Below are positions 11,148-22,691 of a stretch of 64,000 nt of DNA, piece after piece. This DNA comes from Myrica gale. Taxonomy: Eukaryota > Streptophyta > Magnoliopsida > Fagales > Myricaceae. Position 1 is the stretch's first letter. Every line of letters starts with the position of its first letter. The DNA lies in NCBI GenBank assembly GCA_963930655.1, contig OZ005612.1, positions 2,051,001-2,115,000 of the forward strand, in the 5' to 3' direction. The translations under genes were made by a program, and so were the position numbers. The notes beneath the pieces were generated by a model. The model saw only the letters and a list, made by a program, of their open reading frames with translations. It had not been told where the DNA came from and did not search any database.

Positions 11148-14100
11148 CTACACCTTTTCTGGTAAAGCACTTTTCATCTCCTGGTTTTTTCCCCACAAGA
11201 AGGAATACAGCCCAAATATAATCAGAATCATGCCTATCACCCTGCAATAAAAGTTCATCCAAATGAGGTTGCAGTAACATAAGGGGTGTGGTGTAAAAGA
11301 AATTATCAAGCAGAATAATTTGCTCAAAGGCCACATCTCTTGATCATAGTAAAAGATAAGTAAAACACGAACATTCCAAGTCTGATCTCTTCACGGAGTA
11401 TGATTGCTTCTGATAAGGACACAAAAATTAGTGACAGTGGGTTGAACATTGGAGGATAAGTGGGGCCCCGGATTGCAATTGCCCATGAAATTAAGCAGAA
11501 TGTTGCAGCCGTGGTGAGTATTCCCTATACAAATAAAATGCATTTAACATCATAACTACAATGAAAAATCAACTCATTTACGCATAACACTAGGTTTCGA
11601 ATTGGTGTCCCTGAGATATTGACCATTTGCAGAAAGAAAATGAATCAGTAAGTTAATCAAAAGATTTTGACCTGCTCTTTGTGTTGGCAACTGTTTCCAC
11701 GAAAAATAAGGCTTAGTCGTCAACCTATGGAGTTTGTACCTTATGCAAAATTTCTCTTTTGGTATAGGTGATCAAGGTATGTCTAAAGCTCACTTCAAAC
11801 AAACAAAACAGATTTTGGGTAGTTTAGCTTCGAATGACCAAAAATCATTTAGCTATACATGAATGCAAGTTTCCATTCGAAGAACCACGGTGCTCCATAT
11901 TATGACAGCAGAAATATTGTTACTGTCAGCAATCCTAGTACTGAGAACAAATTTTCATTCCAATTAGAAATTTGAAACACATTCAAGTTAGCTTGGATGA
12001 CCAACAGCTTGACCAGTGATTTATGGAGATCTAATTATGATGAGTAGTACTATGCTTATCAATGAAGATGAATCGGTAACCTTACTGAGTAAATTATAGT
12101 GAGAAGTTCGAGATTCCACCCTAACAGCCAGGCAGCCTTATTTCTATCAATGCACAATCCTATCACAGTGGATTGGATTGATGCTATGATACATGTGAGC
12201 ATTGTTCCCAAGTATTTGGATGGAAAAACTTTGAGCAACTTAACCTGGTAGAAAACAGAGTTCGTATACACTTAAAAGAATGAGCCTTCAAAAGATCGAC
12301 ATTCGAAATTCAAGGGCTGAATTCAAGACATTAAGAAGCTACAGTAATCATCAATCACTAGAAAACAAGAAATCAATCATAGTGAGATCTATACCTGAAC
12401 TATGAACCATATACCGTACGATAAACAACTGCCAACCAGCATGAAAGTTCCGCGAGCCCAATGAGCCTTAGATGCCTTCACAGTAAGAACGGGGTGAAGA
12501 CTCTGATGACTGATATGGAAAGCTTTTCCTCTATAAAGACTAGCAGTTAGTGCTCCTGCTACACAAACAATTGCTCCCAGAGTCTTTAATTTGCCTGCCC
12601 TTGAATTCAGGCCCAGCTTCTCTATTCTATATCAACAAACATTCAGAAATGTCAAAATCTTTGTCATATATATTGCCTTGGCTGATTATAGACATAGGAT
12701 TTTCGTATGCAGTGTCACAATGAGTTCCCATTGAGCAGTGCGCATATGTATATACGTACCCTGCGATTGTGGAGAAGACAAAGGTAATTATTGGAATTAG
12801 GTTGAGGAAGTTGGTAGCGTATGCAGCTGTTGTATCTCGAAGTCCATGATTGTACAGTCCCATAGCCACTGATATCCTGCATTTTTGAGTCAATTGAGTT
12901 TGGGGGTAGGGGAGAAAAAGTAGGTGGTACTTGTTAGAGATAATATCATAATCAAATCTTAAAGATTTGATATGATATTATGATTATCACAATATCAAAT
13001 TTTTTATATTGTTATGAAGATTCAAATTCAAATTCAAATGTAGAGATTCAAATTTAAATATAGGATATTCTCCTATTATGCTTTGTATTATCTCTATAAA
13101 TAGAGATCTTCAATTGTAATCTGCATGGACTGATAATACAAAATACAGCCATAGAGGGCTTTCACAGTGGATGTAGGTCTTCTAGACCGAACCACTTAAA
13201 ATCTCTTGTCTCTTGTTACTATTTCTCTCCCCCACTTCATTTTTCACCTTTTTCTTCTTGGTATCAGAGGAACAAAATTCCGCATCCTTAAAAGTAGGTG
13301 AATTTCACCGTCGCTGTACTTACAGCAAATCTCCGTTTGAGAGAAAAAAGAAATAGGTGAGTGAAAGAAAGAGAGAAAAAAGACAGAGCAGAGATATGTT
13401 TAGCAAGGGTCGTGTGCCTATGATTTCAAGGTCCGATCACTTTCAGCCTGTATTCAAGGTCGTGTGCCTATGATATGATTTCAAGGTCCGATCAAATTCA
13501 AAAAAAAAATATCTGTTCAGCAAAGGAGCAAAGATCAGCAAGGGAGCAAGGATCTATGACTTCAAGGTCCAATCACCTTCAGATCTCGTTTTTCAAACAC
13601 AAGATTTCAGATTTCTCCATCTTGTGTTTGATGGAGGATGTTAGAGATAATATCATAATCAAATCTTAAAGATTTGATATGATATTATGATTATCACTAT
13701 ATCAAATTTTTGATATTGTTATGAAGATTCAAATTCAAATTCAAATTCAAATTCAAATTCAAATGTAGAGATTCAAATTTAAATATAGGATATTCTCCTA
13801 TTATGCTTTGTATTATCTCTATAAATAGAGATCTTCAATTGTAATCTGCATGGACTGATAATACAAAATACAGCCATAGAGGACTTTCACAGTGGATGTA
13901 GGTCTTCTAGACCGAACCACTTAAAATCTCTTGTCTCTTGTTACTATTTCTCTCCCCACTTCATTTTTCACCTTTTTCTTCTGTACTTAGGATCCTTTCT
14001 CAACGAGAACAGGAAAAAATATACTTCGTACAGGAATGGTCTATGTGCTAGATGACAGTTTTTAAAGTGGTTTTGAATTCGAGGTAAAATAATATGATTT

Positions 14101-16227
14101 AAATAATAAAAGTGAATTTTCACACAAATTTCTACACATTTACGCACCAACTTTAATATGTTTTTAATTAATAAATAATAAATAATAAAATGTTCTCTTC
14201 CCTTATTTCTTAACAAATTTAATTATTTTTTTATTAACAAATTTTATCAAATCTTCTCTCTTTATTTTTTAATTAACAAATTTTATTACTTTTTCCATAA
14301 AAATATTTCAACAAATCTTCTCTATTAGTATTTTTTAAAAAAAATATTACTTTTTCAATCAAAAATTTCTATAAGATCTTCAATCTCCTTACATTTTAAC
14401 AAACTCTATTAAAAATTAGAAAAAATATATTTTTCACCCACAAAGTACCATAGGTTTTGCACTTTGCATCATAAACTACCAATTTTGTTACATTGCATCC
14501 TCTAACTACCAATTTTTGACACTTTGCATCATTTGTCAAAATTTTAGGCTAAAATTACGATAATGTCATTGACCCATTTTACATATATTAAAGATATTGT
14601 TGTCAATTTATTAATTTTATTAAGGGTATTATTGTCAAATGAAGGGTGAAAGTGTTTAATATTAGTAGTTAGAGGGCGTAATGTGTCAAAATAGGTAGTT
14701 TAGGGTGTAAAGTGTCTTTGATGGTGCAATGTCTTAAATAAGGTAGTTTGAGGTGCAATGTGTCACTACCCCGTTAGTTTGTGGGTGAGAAATGTAAAAT
14801 TATTCTACAACAAAATATTTTTCAATATTTTTTATATCTTTTACAAACCCAAAAAAAAGGTAAGACTCAATTTTTCTCCTAAAAATAGATTTTACTTGTC
14901 ATACTTCGCCTAAAGAAAGAAAAACAGAAAACCATCTATTTTTTCAATTGGTAAAAGATCTTCTACACCACTTGCTATTCCCTACTAGAAACTGCATCAC
15001 AAGAACTACGATTAAAAAACCGGCCATAGAGGCTATAGCGCCTAAGATTAGACTAAAATCGTATCCCATCTCAGACGTACGTGTTGGATTCTGATTCGAT
15101 ATATAAAGCAGAATCAGATTTAACACTAAGATCTTGTCGAGTACTAATCATTCTGCTGCTTACGTTTGTTTGTCAAAATTTTAAAAAATATTTTTAAAAT
15201 TTTTTATTTTATTAAAATTTATAAAAATTAAAATAAATAGAGGTAAAAGTTAAAAATGTATCTGATATGTCAAGGCTCGCCGACAAGATTTGGCTCCGAC
15301 AAGATTTTACTGCTCCTGACTCTATCTTGTTCGAATCGAATAATAATACAATGCAGTCAATTTTTATGGAATTTTGGTAAATTTACAGAGGATACAGAGG
15401 AAGCAGCACTGCTGTTCCTGTTCCTCACCAAAAATTTCTCTGCATTTACTGCAAACTTGTACGTTCATTTATTGCATCCCTCTAAATAGAGCCACACGTC
15501 GCACCAAGGACGCCACCTCTCAAGACTCGAGAGTCTTATAAGCTGGACTGAATTCACATCTCTAGCAGGACCATCATTGGTCTCCTAAACTATATATTTA
15601 ATATTTTACCAATAACTCTAAACTCCTTTTGGAATTCTGCAACGAGTCGTGATGTAATATTCTATCTTAAACGCCAGCGGAATGCCAGCCATTATTGTCC
15701 TTAAAGATGATGATCACAGTATGAGATCAGATTCGGCCAATTGCTTCATGTGAGTTTCAATGGCTTAAGCATCCATCCAAACACACCCGAAGTAAATAGT
15801 TTCGTTTTCCATAATGTTTTCGTTTCTGAAAAAGCATGCGTTGCTTACCCGGTTAAGGCGCTGAGAAAGAGCCAGGACCAAACTGACCAGCTCAAGTTCT
15901 TTGCGTTACCCCTGCAACCACGCCACGGCACCATTTAGTGTAAACACTTGTTCAAACGTAATCTGAAACCAAAGAGAAAGTACAAAAAAAAAACATGAAT
16001 CTAAGAGAACAACAAGGTGGTCATCACCTTTCGAAGAAGAAAGCAAAAGGAGCGACACAAATGGCAGCAACAGCGTGACGGTACGCCAAGAATGCAAAAA
16101 TGAAGGTTCCCTCGCTCAGTATCACCCTTGAGAGCAGTTGAAGACCGGTTGCGAAAAGTTGCACCATTATCATCCCCACCACCACCTTTGACCACGCACA
16201 CCAGTTCTTCACCGTGGCCATATCCAT
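11148..16227 (-). CDS. WAT1-related / nodulin MtN21 family transporter (EamA domain)
   Basis: Seven exons on the minus strand join in phase: 16028-16227, 15849-15911, 12760-12876, 12395-12626, 12086-12244, 11373-11524 and 11148-11241, giving 338 residues, the usual family length. Landmarks in order are GMIMVQLFATGLQLLSRV and TFIFAFLAYRHAVAA (first EamA repeat), then LSWSVWSWLFLSALTG, MGLYNHGLRDTTAAYATN, LNLIPIITFVFS, then VKLLKVFPSKYLGTML, GPTYPPMFNPLSLIF and GMILIIFGLYSFLWGK (second repeat). About ten membrane helices are expected. Founding member WAT1 is a tonoplast auxin exporter needed for secondary walls; relatives move amino acids or auxin, and the substrate here is unknown. The first ATG is at 16227, with another at 16221. 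The 63-nt exon 2 sits 2.97 kb from exon 3 because of inserted repeats. The exon 6 donor (GTTCGT) is weak. Confidence 0.9.
12932..13258 (+). repeat. 5' LTR of the intronic TRIM
   Basis: It begins TGTTAGAGATAATATC and ends CTTTTTCTTCT directly before the primer-binding site. The first 60 bp hold an internal palindrome (AATCTTAAAGATT core), and a TATA-like CTATAAATAGAG lies near 13095. Confidence 0.9.
13259..13270 (+). other. Primer-binding site, initiator Met tRNA type
   Basis: TGGTATCAGAGG abuts the 5' LTR and is complementary to the 3' end of plant initiator methionine tRNA, the primer used by most plant copia-type and TRIM elements. Confidence 0.85.
13639..13982 (+). repeat. 3' LTR of the intronic TRIM
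   Basis: It matches the 5' LTR almost base for base, except for a longer AAATTC hexamer run near 13730-13765. It is followed by the GTACT target duplication. Confidence 0.9.
14425..14800. mobile_element. MITE with imperfect long inverted ends
   Basis: The left end carries TTTTCACCCACAAAGTACC and the right end carries the inverse (GTTAGTTTGTGGGTGAGAAA). Both arms contain alternating phrases of the type CACTTTGCATC and AACTACC, inverted relative to each other, around an AT-rich centre. This is the layout of Mutator-type MITEs common in plant introns. Exact ends and target duplication could not be fixed. It lies in intron 2 of the WAT1-type gene. Confidence 0.6.
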
Positions 16228-18644
16228 CTCTCCCTACAGACCTGTCCGTCTGTGTCTGTATATTGCGAGAGAAACGTGGATGGAAAAAGTGCACGGCTTG
16301 GTCCTGAGTGGGTAATTGGTGGGATTTTGTACACTCTGATTCCACTAAAAGATAAAAATAAGTCAAAGAAAAGAAAGCGGAGTAATAAATGCACTAAGGC
16401 CTTAGGCCTATGCCTTGGAAAACCCGAAGAGTTGGAAAATGGTAAGAACTGCTCTATATGCCCAGCGTAAGAAGACTCTCTGTGTCAGCCAGTCGCTGGC
16501 TTCCATGCATTTGCTTTAGCCTCAGCGTTGTTGCTCTCTTGTATAATTTTCTGGATTAAATGCCGCGAATTGCAGATATTTCCATCTGATAAACAAAGTA
16601 ATTTTTATATTCGCCATGTAAAATTTGAATTGACAATATTCCTTTCCGTTTACATGCTGTTTGAAAATCTAACTATACGTGATAACGTGACAAACATAAA
16701 CACAAACGCATCAGCACCAATAAGATGACGTCATATATTTTCTGGACCCATAATTACCGAGTCACTTGCCCAATCATATACCACATCATTACCTCTTAGA
16801 CACTTCATCACTTGAAAAAAAAAAAGAGCAGAAGCTTCAATTTGGGATAAGCTGAACGACACCGTTCAGCTCATCCCCAATCCCCTTCTACCCCAACCAT
16901 GATTCCTTCTCCAATTCTATCCTCCTCGCCTAGTACACTTCTCGTTTCTGAACATCTGGTCCGTCTTTCTTGTCCGCACATATTTCGCAAAAGTAATACC
17001 TTGATTCACCCGCTTCAAATTTTATCTCAAGAATATAAAAATAACTTTGTTTACCACATAAGCATATATGCAATCTGCGCATATGACAGGGGCATGGTGC
17101 TTGTAAGCTTAATTTTCGCACAGATGGCTCCACTAGACAGCGGAACTCTGTTTTCACATACTTTATGTGAGTTTTGACTATACTGAACAGTAACGGTAAT
17201 ACTTCATGATCCGTGGTTCCCTTTCCCACTGGGGCCGCATATATAAAAGGTTTGCAATTAATCCATATGGGCCTGAAGTGCCTCGAAATCATGGGTTAGG
17301 AAGCTTAGCATATATATACATATATGCTTTCCGGGTCACGCTTTCCAACTTTATCTTTTTGTTTTTGTTCTGATTTTGTTCTCCCACTTCGCATCTTGCT
17401 TGATCTTTTTTAGGTGAATTCCCTTTTTTTCTTTGGTTTTCTTTAGTGGGTAAAACGCTTGTAAGAGGACTCTGGACTATGGACTCTGGTGGGATATCTT
17501 CATTGTAATGGGTAGCAAAAGGAGGAAGAGTTTTTGAAGCAACTACTTCATCATATTAACAGACGCCGTGAAGGCGGGCCATGAGCTTGAGATGAATGAT
17601 TAATGTCTCCCTTATTTGCTTTTAGGTCTATATCGTTATCAATTCTCATCCATCAGTTATGGGTTAAAGTTCTGAAATTCTTTTTCGTGAGACCACCCAC
17701 TATATATTATAAAGTGACCAGTCAAGAAGGGGATGCAGGTGGAGAACTTTGCGTGCAATGAACCTGAATGAACAGTTTTGCAATGCTAAAGATTCAGTCC
17801 CAATTCAGAACTCTAACCCATATTTGTGTCTTGAGGAATTTTGTCTGTCTGGCAAAACAGGAATAAATTGACGTGATGAGATGCAACTCCTGCAGAACAA
17901 GGAGACTAGAGAATTTAGAAATAGTGTTTGGCCAGTTGGCAACCCAGAAAGTTAAAGAACAGAAGGTTGGTTTTCAAGTTTTTTTTTTCAGATTTAAATT
18001 TATTATCAAAACTATCATTCGAACATCTTAAAAATTCAAACACAAATATCAATACATTTAAAACAATTTTCAACAAATTTTTACACAAACTTCAATACAT
18101 TTTAAAAAAATTATAACAAATTTTCTCTCTCCATATTTTTTCACCTAATTCCAATATTTTTTATTAAACAATTACATCAAATCATCTATCTCTATCTTTT
18201 ACGTAAACACTTATAAAACACTATTTTACATAAATATTCACAATTCTACTAGAATCCTACGATTTTTTTTTGGTAAGTGGAACATGTCAGTTTCAGCTTT
18301 TCAAGGAAACACCAGAAAATTAACAAAAGGAACTTCGGGAAGTTCTTATTTTTGAACTTTTCCTAAAATATGTTCAGAGGTTGATCATCTCAAAAAAGTT
18401 CGTGCACTGTTTAGGGTTTTTCCAACACTAACTAAAAAGGTAAATGTGGGAAACTTTAGGTTGAGATGTGTCTGATACTTTTTTAAGCAAAAATTGTGAT
18501 GTATTTGTTAAAAAAAGAGCGATAACAACTTTCAAAAGGCAATTTTTGACCTATTACCATCAAGAAAACTAGTCCATTTATATCCCTTAAAAATACACAA
18601 ATATATCTCCTCTTGTCATTTTCTGCAATAGTACAATTTAATAT
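16228..18644. other. Upstream region of the WAT1-type gene and gene-free spacer
   Basis: The first few hundred bases probably hold the promoter and 5' UTR of the minus-strand WAT1-type gene. The 92- and 120-residue ORFs around 16899-17292 overlap on opposite strands and match no family I recognise. Around 17980-18260 the sequence is strongly AT-rich with repeated ACAAATTTT-like phrases, probably decayed MITE sequence. Confidence 0.45.
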
Positions 18645-18955
18645 TTAATCAAATTTGAGGAGGGATAAATATAATATGTGAGTCCTTCAATATTTAATAT
18701 TGTAAATATTAATTACTATGTAATGTGAGTTGTACAACATTCAGTACATGTTTTTATTTTAATTGTAACATCAAATTTGGTAATAAATTAAAGAGAATTT
18801 TAAATTTGAAGAGGGATAGACACTAAATGTGAATCCTATAACATTTAATGTTGTCAATATTAATTACTATGTAACATGAGTTGTACAACGTTCAATACAT
18901 GTTTTTTTATTTTAATTATAGCATCAAATTTTGTAATAAATTAAAGAGAATTTCA
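18645..18955 (+). repeat. About 151-bp tandem repeat, two copies
   Basis: AATTACTATG followed by GAGTTGTACAAC and later AATAAATTAAAGAGAATTT occurs at 18711 and again at 18862, a period of 151 bp. The copies are diverged by substitutions and small length changes. The DNA is non-coding and AT-rich. Confidence 0.8.
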
Positions 18956-20110
18956 ATCAGCTTACACAAAGATTTACTGAGGAAAAACAGTAAACAAGAA
19001 AATGGCTTAAATGCAACTCATTCGTGAGTGATGTTTGAATATTGCAAATTTGTCCTTGGGTAAACAAAATTGTTTTTGCATCCCTGGGTAGTTGTTACTT
19101 TAAAAAAATATCCCTCCGTTCGATTCTGTTTCAAAATCTAATAGGAACCGGTTATGTGGCAAAAATCAACTACGATTGCTCGAATCAAAATGTGCCGTGT
19201 GTCATTCAGGTCCCACTCTAACCACTTAAGATGCCAATCAGGTTCACGTAAAAATAACTTTGTTTACTAGAAGGACAGATTTGCAACATTCGAATTCCTC
19301 ATAGGTATAGATTGGGTGCAAATCAATACCCGGCAGGCGGTAAGGAGAGGCGCCCACAGTCCCCTCCAAGGCGTGATGGGCCATTTAACAATTACGCCCA
19401 GCTTCGTCACGAGCCCCAAAAAATAAAAGACCAGCTCCAGTTGCCTCGTGCCTCCCATGCTCTCGGAGTTTCTAAAGGACTACAAACTATACATGTTTGT
19501 TTGTCCATAATTTTGGGGTCTCAACAATTCTAACGAAATAAACATATTTCAAAATTTTTAACTTTTATACATATATTTCAAATTTTTTACTAACTTCAAT
19601 AAACTTCAACATTCAAAAGATTCTCAAAATTTTGAAAATATTTCCTAAAGTTTTGATAAACAAACAACGCTATAGTCAACTCCAAGCCAACAATCATAAT
19701 TTAATTTGTTTTGCTGTTTTTTTTCTTTTTATTTTTTTTTGTCATTACTACTAAAGCTTGTATATATTTTTCCTTTTCCTTAACAGAATTACAAATACTT
19801 AAAAAAGAAAAAAAAAATTGGAAAGTAGATTCCAAACTCACCACCAAGTTCAAGCCTTTCACGTACCTTATGGCAAGGTAAACTTAAATTACAAGTCATG
19901 TAAAATGGGTGCAAGAGCGCATGCTTATATCCATGATGAATTAACGTGAGTACTTATTTGCATGACTCTTTCAAATATAATCACCTCCTCTATCAATCTT
20001 TTGAATGGCTTCCAATTAGTCCGAAACTTCATAAAAGAGTGGGTATATATATTGAACACAAGAAACCATTATATAGAGTCCTGGTTGGACTCCATTAATA
20101 CTCAAATTAA
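18956..20110. other. Gene-free spacer with a MITE-like fragment
   Basis: At 19010-19270 phrases such as TTTGTCCTTGGGTAAACAAA and ATATCCCTCCGTTCG resemble long-TIR Mutator-type MITEs, but no matching second arm was identified. At 19540-19670 there is AT-rich sequence with AAAATTTTGAAAAT-type phrases. No exons were seen. Confidence 0.4.
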
Positions 20111-20254
20111 GGCTGTGTTTGAGAAGTAAAATTTTAGTGTGGTTAAAATTTTAGGTATTGGGGTTGATGAAAAAGTGAAAAAAATTGTATGAAAATTGAT
20201 GAAAAAGTGAAGAGAGAGTATTTTGTAATAATAAAATTTTACGCAAACGTGGCC
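20111..20254. mobile_element. Tourist-like MITE (144 bp) with TAA target duplication
   Basis: The ends GGCTGTGTTTG and CAAACGTGGCC are inverted relative to each other and flanked by TAA at 20108-20110 and 20255-20257. The interior has AAAATTTTA and GAAAAAGTGAAGAG phrases shared with the element at 57135-57310. Confidence 0.75.
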
Positions 20255-20470
20255 TAAATATGTATTTTAGAGAGAGTTTTGTGTTATGAGATATTAGAAA
20301 AGCCAAAGTTTCCTTACAACTGTAGAAGAACTTTGTTTATGAGATACTGAAATTGCAATCCAAAAGGTAAGTTCCTGACCGGCCCTACAAGCGTGAACAA
20401 AGGTTAGACTCTTGGATTAAAAGGTCGCACGGGCCCTCCAATGTATGTTCTTGGCTTTTAAGAGACTTTC

Positions 20471-20504
<34 letters not shown>
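20471..20504. repeat. (AT)n microsatellite
   Basis: Alternating AT dinucleotides are broken by a single G. Confidence 0.95.
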
Positions 20505-20654
20505 CATAAGACCCAAATAGTAAGAGGATCTAAAGCGAGGAGCAATATCCTTCTCAAAAATCAATACAGATGAAATAGCCGCGGCACTTGAAGGAAATGT
20601 AGTGCATGGAGGATGACCATTAGATCAGGAACTAATTACGCTTTGGGCTTTTCC

Positions 20655-20895
20655 CCTCTAACATGACGTTTGTGTGAGTAAAATTTTGGGGTAAAATTTT
20701 AGCAGTTGTGAAAAAGTGAGAGAATGAATGAAAAAGTATAAAAGTTAGTAAAAAAAGTGTGAAAAAGTAGGAATTGAGAATAAAAAAGTAAGTGAAAAAA
20801 TTAATAAAAATGAAAAAAAGTTAGAGAAAAAGTACGGAGAGAGAATGAGAATGTAATGATATTAAAATTTTGGTAAAATTTTAGTGTACACAAAT
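20655..20895. mobile_element. MITE-like copy related to the Tourist family
   Basis: The left arm has GTTTGTGTGAGTAAAATTTTG and the right arm GGTAAAATTTTAGTGTACAC. The interior is rich in GAAAAAGTRAG phrases as in the copies at 20111-20254 and 57135-57310. Ends and target duplication are not clear. Confidence 0.45.
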
Positions 20896-21954
20896 GGAAT
20901 ACAGTTTCAAAAAGGGGCAAGGTGAAGATATGATTAACTCTGCCACGAAAGTGAGCAAAAAATGCTCTCCATACCCTTTTTAGGGCCCCTGTCCAAGTAA
21001 GTCCACTTTTGCTTTGGAAATATGTCTCGACGCTCTTCCAGCCGCCGAGTCAGAGATTTTTCCACCGTGGTGCCCTCCACACCATGGGCGGCGTTGCCTG
21101 CTGTTTCACATCCTCGTCTCCTGTCTGAGATCGTTTTCCCCCTATGTAGGCCCTCTGGCTCTTGGTTCTTTCTAAATTTCCTCTCATTCTCTTGCTATAC
21201 TAGTTGAAGTTCTTCCTGTTGGGAAAAACGTCACGAAAATTAAAAAAAAGGAACACCAAAATTTATGTGGTTAGGCCTCAATCCGGCCTATGTCCACCCC
21301 AGAGCAATTTTATTAAGAATGTCTAAGAAAATCACTCTACTCGTCCAATACAATAGTCACATCACCCTCTTTCTCTTCATCTCTCTCTGCCCAATACTCA
21401 CGTCTCACGTCCTACTTTTCTCCTATAACATAAGCCTCTATATATAGGGAAAAGTACAAAGAGAAAACCCAAATAAACTAGAATTTGATTTACATATAAT
21501 CGTTTTGCTGATCTTTAAAGTGTCTTGAGATATTGAAAAATAGTGTGGTTGATTTTTTTTTTTTAAAGAATAGGTTTGTGTCTTAGAAAAAGATTTACTT
21601 GATTAATTTTTAATATACCTATTCACCCATCTCTAGATATTTTCCGCATAGTTGAGTCTAAATCGGTTGATATTGAAAAACAGTGTGGTTGATTTATTTT
21701 TCAAATAATAGGTTTGTGTCGTAGAAAAAGATTTACTTGATAAATTTTTAATATACCTATTCACCTCCTCTAGATATTTTCCGCATAATTGGGTCTAAAT
21801 CGGTTTGTTCAGGGATGACATAAGAGATCTAGTCAGAGTTCCCACTCAGAGGAGGAGGTTTCAGACACAATACTAGTGGGCCGTATCTTACCCACAAAGT
21901 GCTTCCAGTGCATGCCGTGAAAGGAATCCTCATCAAGGCCTGGGTGTTCGATCT
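20896..21954. other. Gene-free spacer with a 140-bp tandem repeat
   Basis: The stretch 21218-21440 contains a phrase like ACCAAAATTTATGTGGTTAG, common near plant LTR-type repeats, but no second copy was found. The tandem repeat is listed separately. The 61-residue ORF at 21022 matches nothing recognised. Confidence 0.4.
21531..21805 (+). repeat. 140-bp tandem repeat, two copies
   Basis: AGTGTGGTTGATTT, TAGAAAAAGATTTACTTGAT and CTCTAGATATTTTCCGCATA recur in the same order with a 140-bp period (for example 21542 and 21682). The copies are about 90% alike by eye and non-coding. Confidence 0.85.
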
Positions 21955-22225
21955 AAGGTGGAGATTAAGGAGTTAGATGCCCATGTTTCTCTGTTTGAGT
22001 TCAGTTCAAAAGAAACCAGAGACCGCGTGTATGAGCGGCAACCATGGAATGGGACGGTGAAGTTCATTCCATGGTATCTGGTATCCCGATGGATCGAGTC
22101 CTTCCCAGTATGGTTTCAACTCCATGGTATCCCGATGGCCAATCAACTGAAGAGACGGTGAAGTTCATCATGGCCTCTGCTGTAGAGATCCTGGAGATTG
22201 AGGGACAGCCTGGCCTGAAGATTTT
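21955..22225 (+). pseudogene. DUF4283-type fragment (LINE ORF1-related), frameshifted
   Basis: One frame reads LFEFSSKETRDRVYERQPW and WFQLHGIPMANQ; a second frame continues with TVKFIMASAVEILEIEG. Together these follow the DUF4283 pattern seen in the first ORF of plant L1-type LINEs and in related retro-derived genes. The domain is short, changes frame near 22120-22160, and has no zinc-knuckle partner, so it is a dead fragment. It lies about 470 bp upstream of RPL9. Confidence 0.6.
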
Positions 22226-22483
22226 AAAAATCTTTACAAAACAAACATTCCCTAAATTACATTTTCGTTTTTGCTCGGGTCCGTAAAATTTGTGAGATCC
22301 GCATTTTAGAAAATATTCCCCGCCCTCCAGCCCAAAGCGAACCGAGTGAAGTGTGAAAAAAAACGAGTTGCTCAAATAAATCTGAAAAAGAAAAAGAATA
22401 CACATAAAAAAAATTGGTAACCGAACATAACCTTAGTAAGTCGTAGGAAGGGCGGTCCAAATTGTCAACTCTTTCAACATGCT

Positions 22484-22623
22484 TGGGCCCTTAAGACAGC
22501 ATGCAATATCAGGCCCAACCTCTTAGGGCTCTAATTCTTCAAGGGAGAACATTTGTTAGGGTTTTTAGGTTTTTGCATCGTCACTGATCACTGCTATATA
22601 ACGTCATATTCTTTTTAGGGTTT
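22484..22623 (+). promoter_or_regulatory. Site II and telo-box motifs upstream of RPL9
   Basis: TGGGCC at 22484-22489 and GGCCCA at 22512-22517 are site II elements; TTAGGGTTT (inverse of the AAACCCTAA telo-box) occurs at 22556-22564 and 22615-22623. This pairing is the known hallmark of plant ribosomal protein promoters, bound by TCP and Pur-alpha/TRB-type factors and linked to growth. The second telo-box lies 69 bp before the start codon, perhaps in the 5' UTR. Confidence 0.75.
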
Positions 22624-22691
22624 TTAGTGCCTCCATTTCTTTGCTTCACTTGGCTTAGACCCAGAGACAGGGAAAGAGTAAGGTAGCAAAA

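Larger units (their letters stand above)
12932..13982 (+). mobile_element. Young TRIM inserted in intron 2 of the WAT1-type gene
   Basis: Direct terminal repeats lie at 12932-13258 (327 bp) and 13639-13982 (344 bp), and a 380-bp interior starts immediately with TGGTATCAGAGG, a primer-binding site for initiator methionine tRNA. The 5-mer GTACT flanks both ends (12927-12931 and 13983-13987), an intact target duplication. The LTRs are nearly identical apart from a handful of differences and a length difference in an AAATTC hexamer run, so the insertion is young. A purine-rich ATGGAGGA precedes the second LTR. There is no gag or pol. The element looks whole and lies antisense to the host gene. 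Confidence 0.92.

Noticed and set aside
13500-13669. 64-residue plus-strand ORF
   Set aside because: It lies in the non-coding interior of the intronic TRIM and runs into its 3' LTR.
14944-15126. 60-residue minus-strand ORF with hydrophobic stretch inside WAT1 intron 2
   Set aside because: It does not match any WAT1 segment, and the seven recognised exons already give a full-length in-phase protein.
16899-17292. ORFs of 92 and 120 residues on opposite strands
   Set aside because: A CEICADKKDG stretch on the minus strand loosely recalls DC1 zinc fingers, but the remaining Cys/His residues of that domain are absent.
21218-21480. Possible solo LTR
   Set aside because: A familiar LTR-like phrase is present, but there is no second copy, primer site or target duplication to support it.
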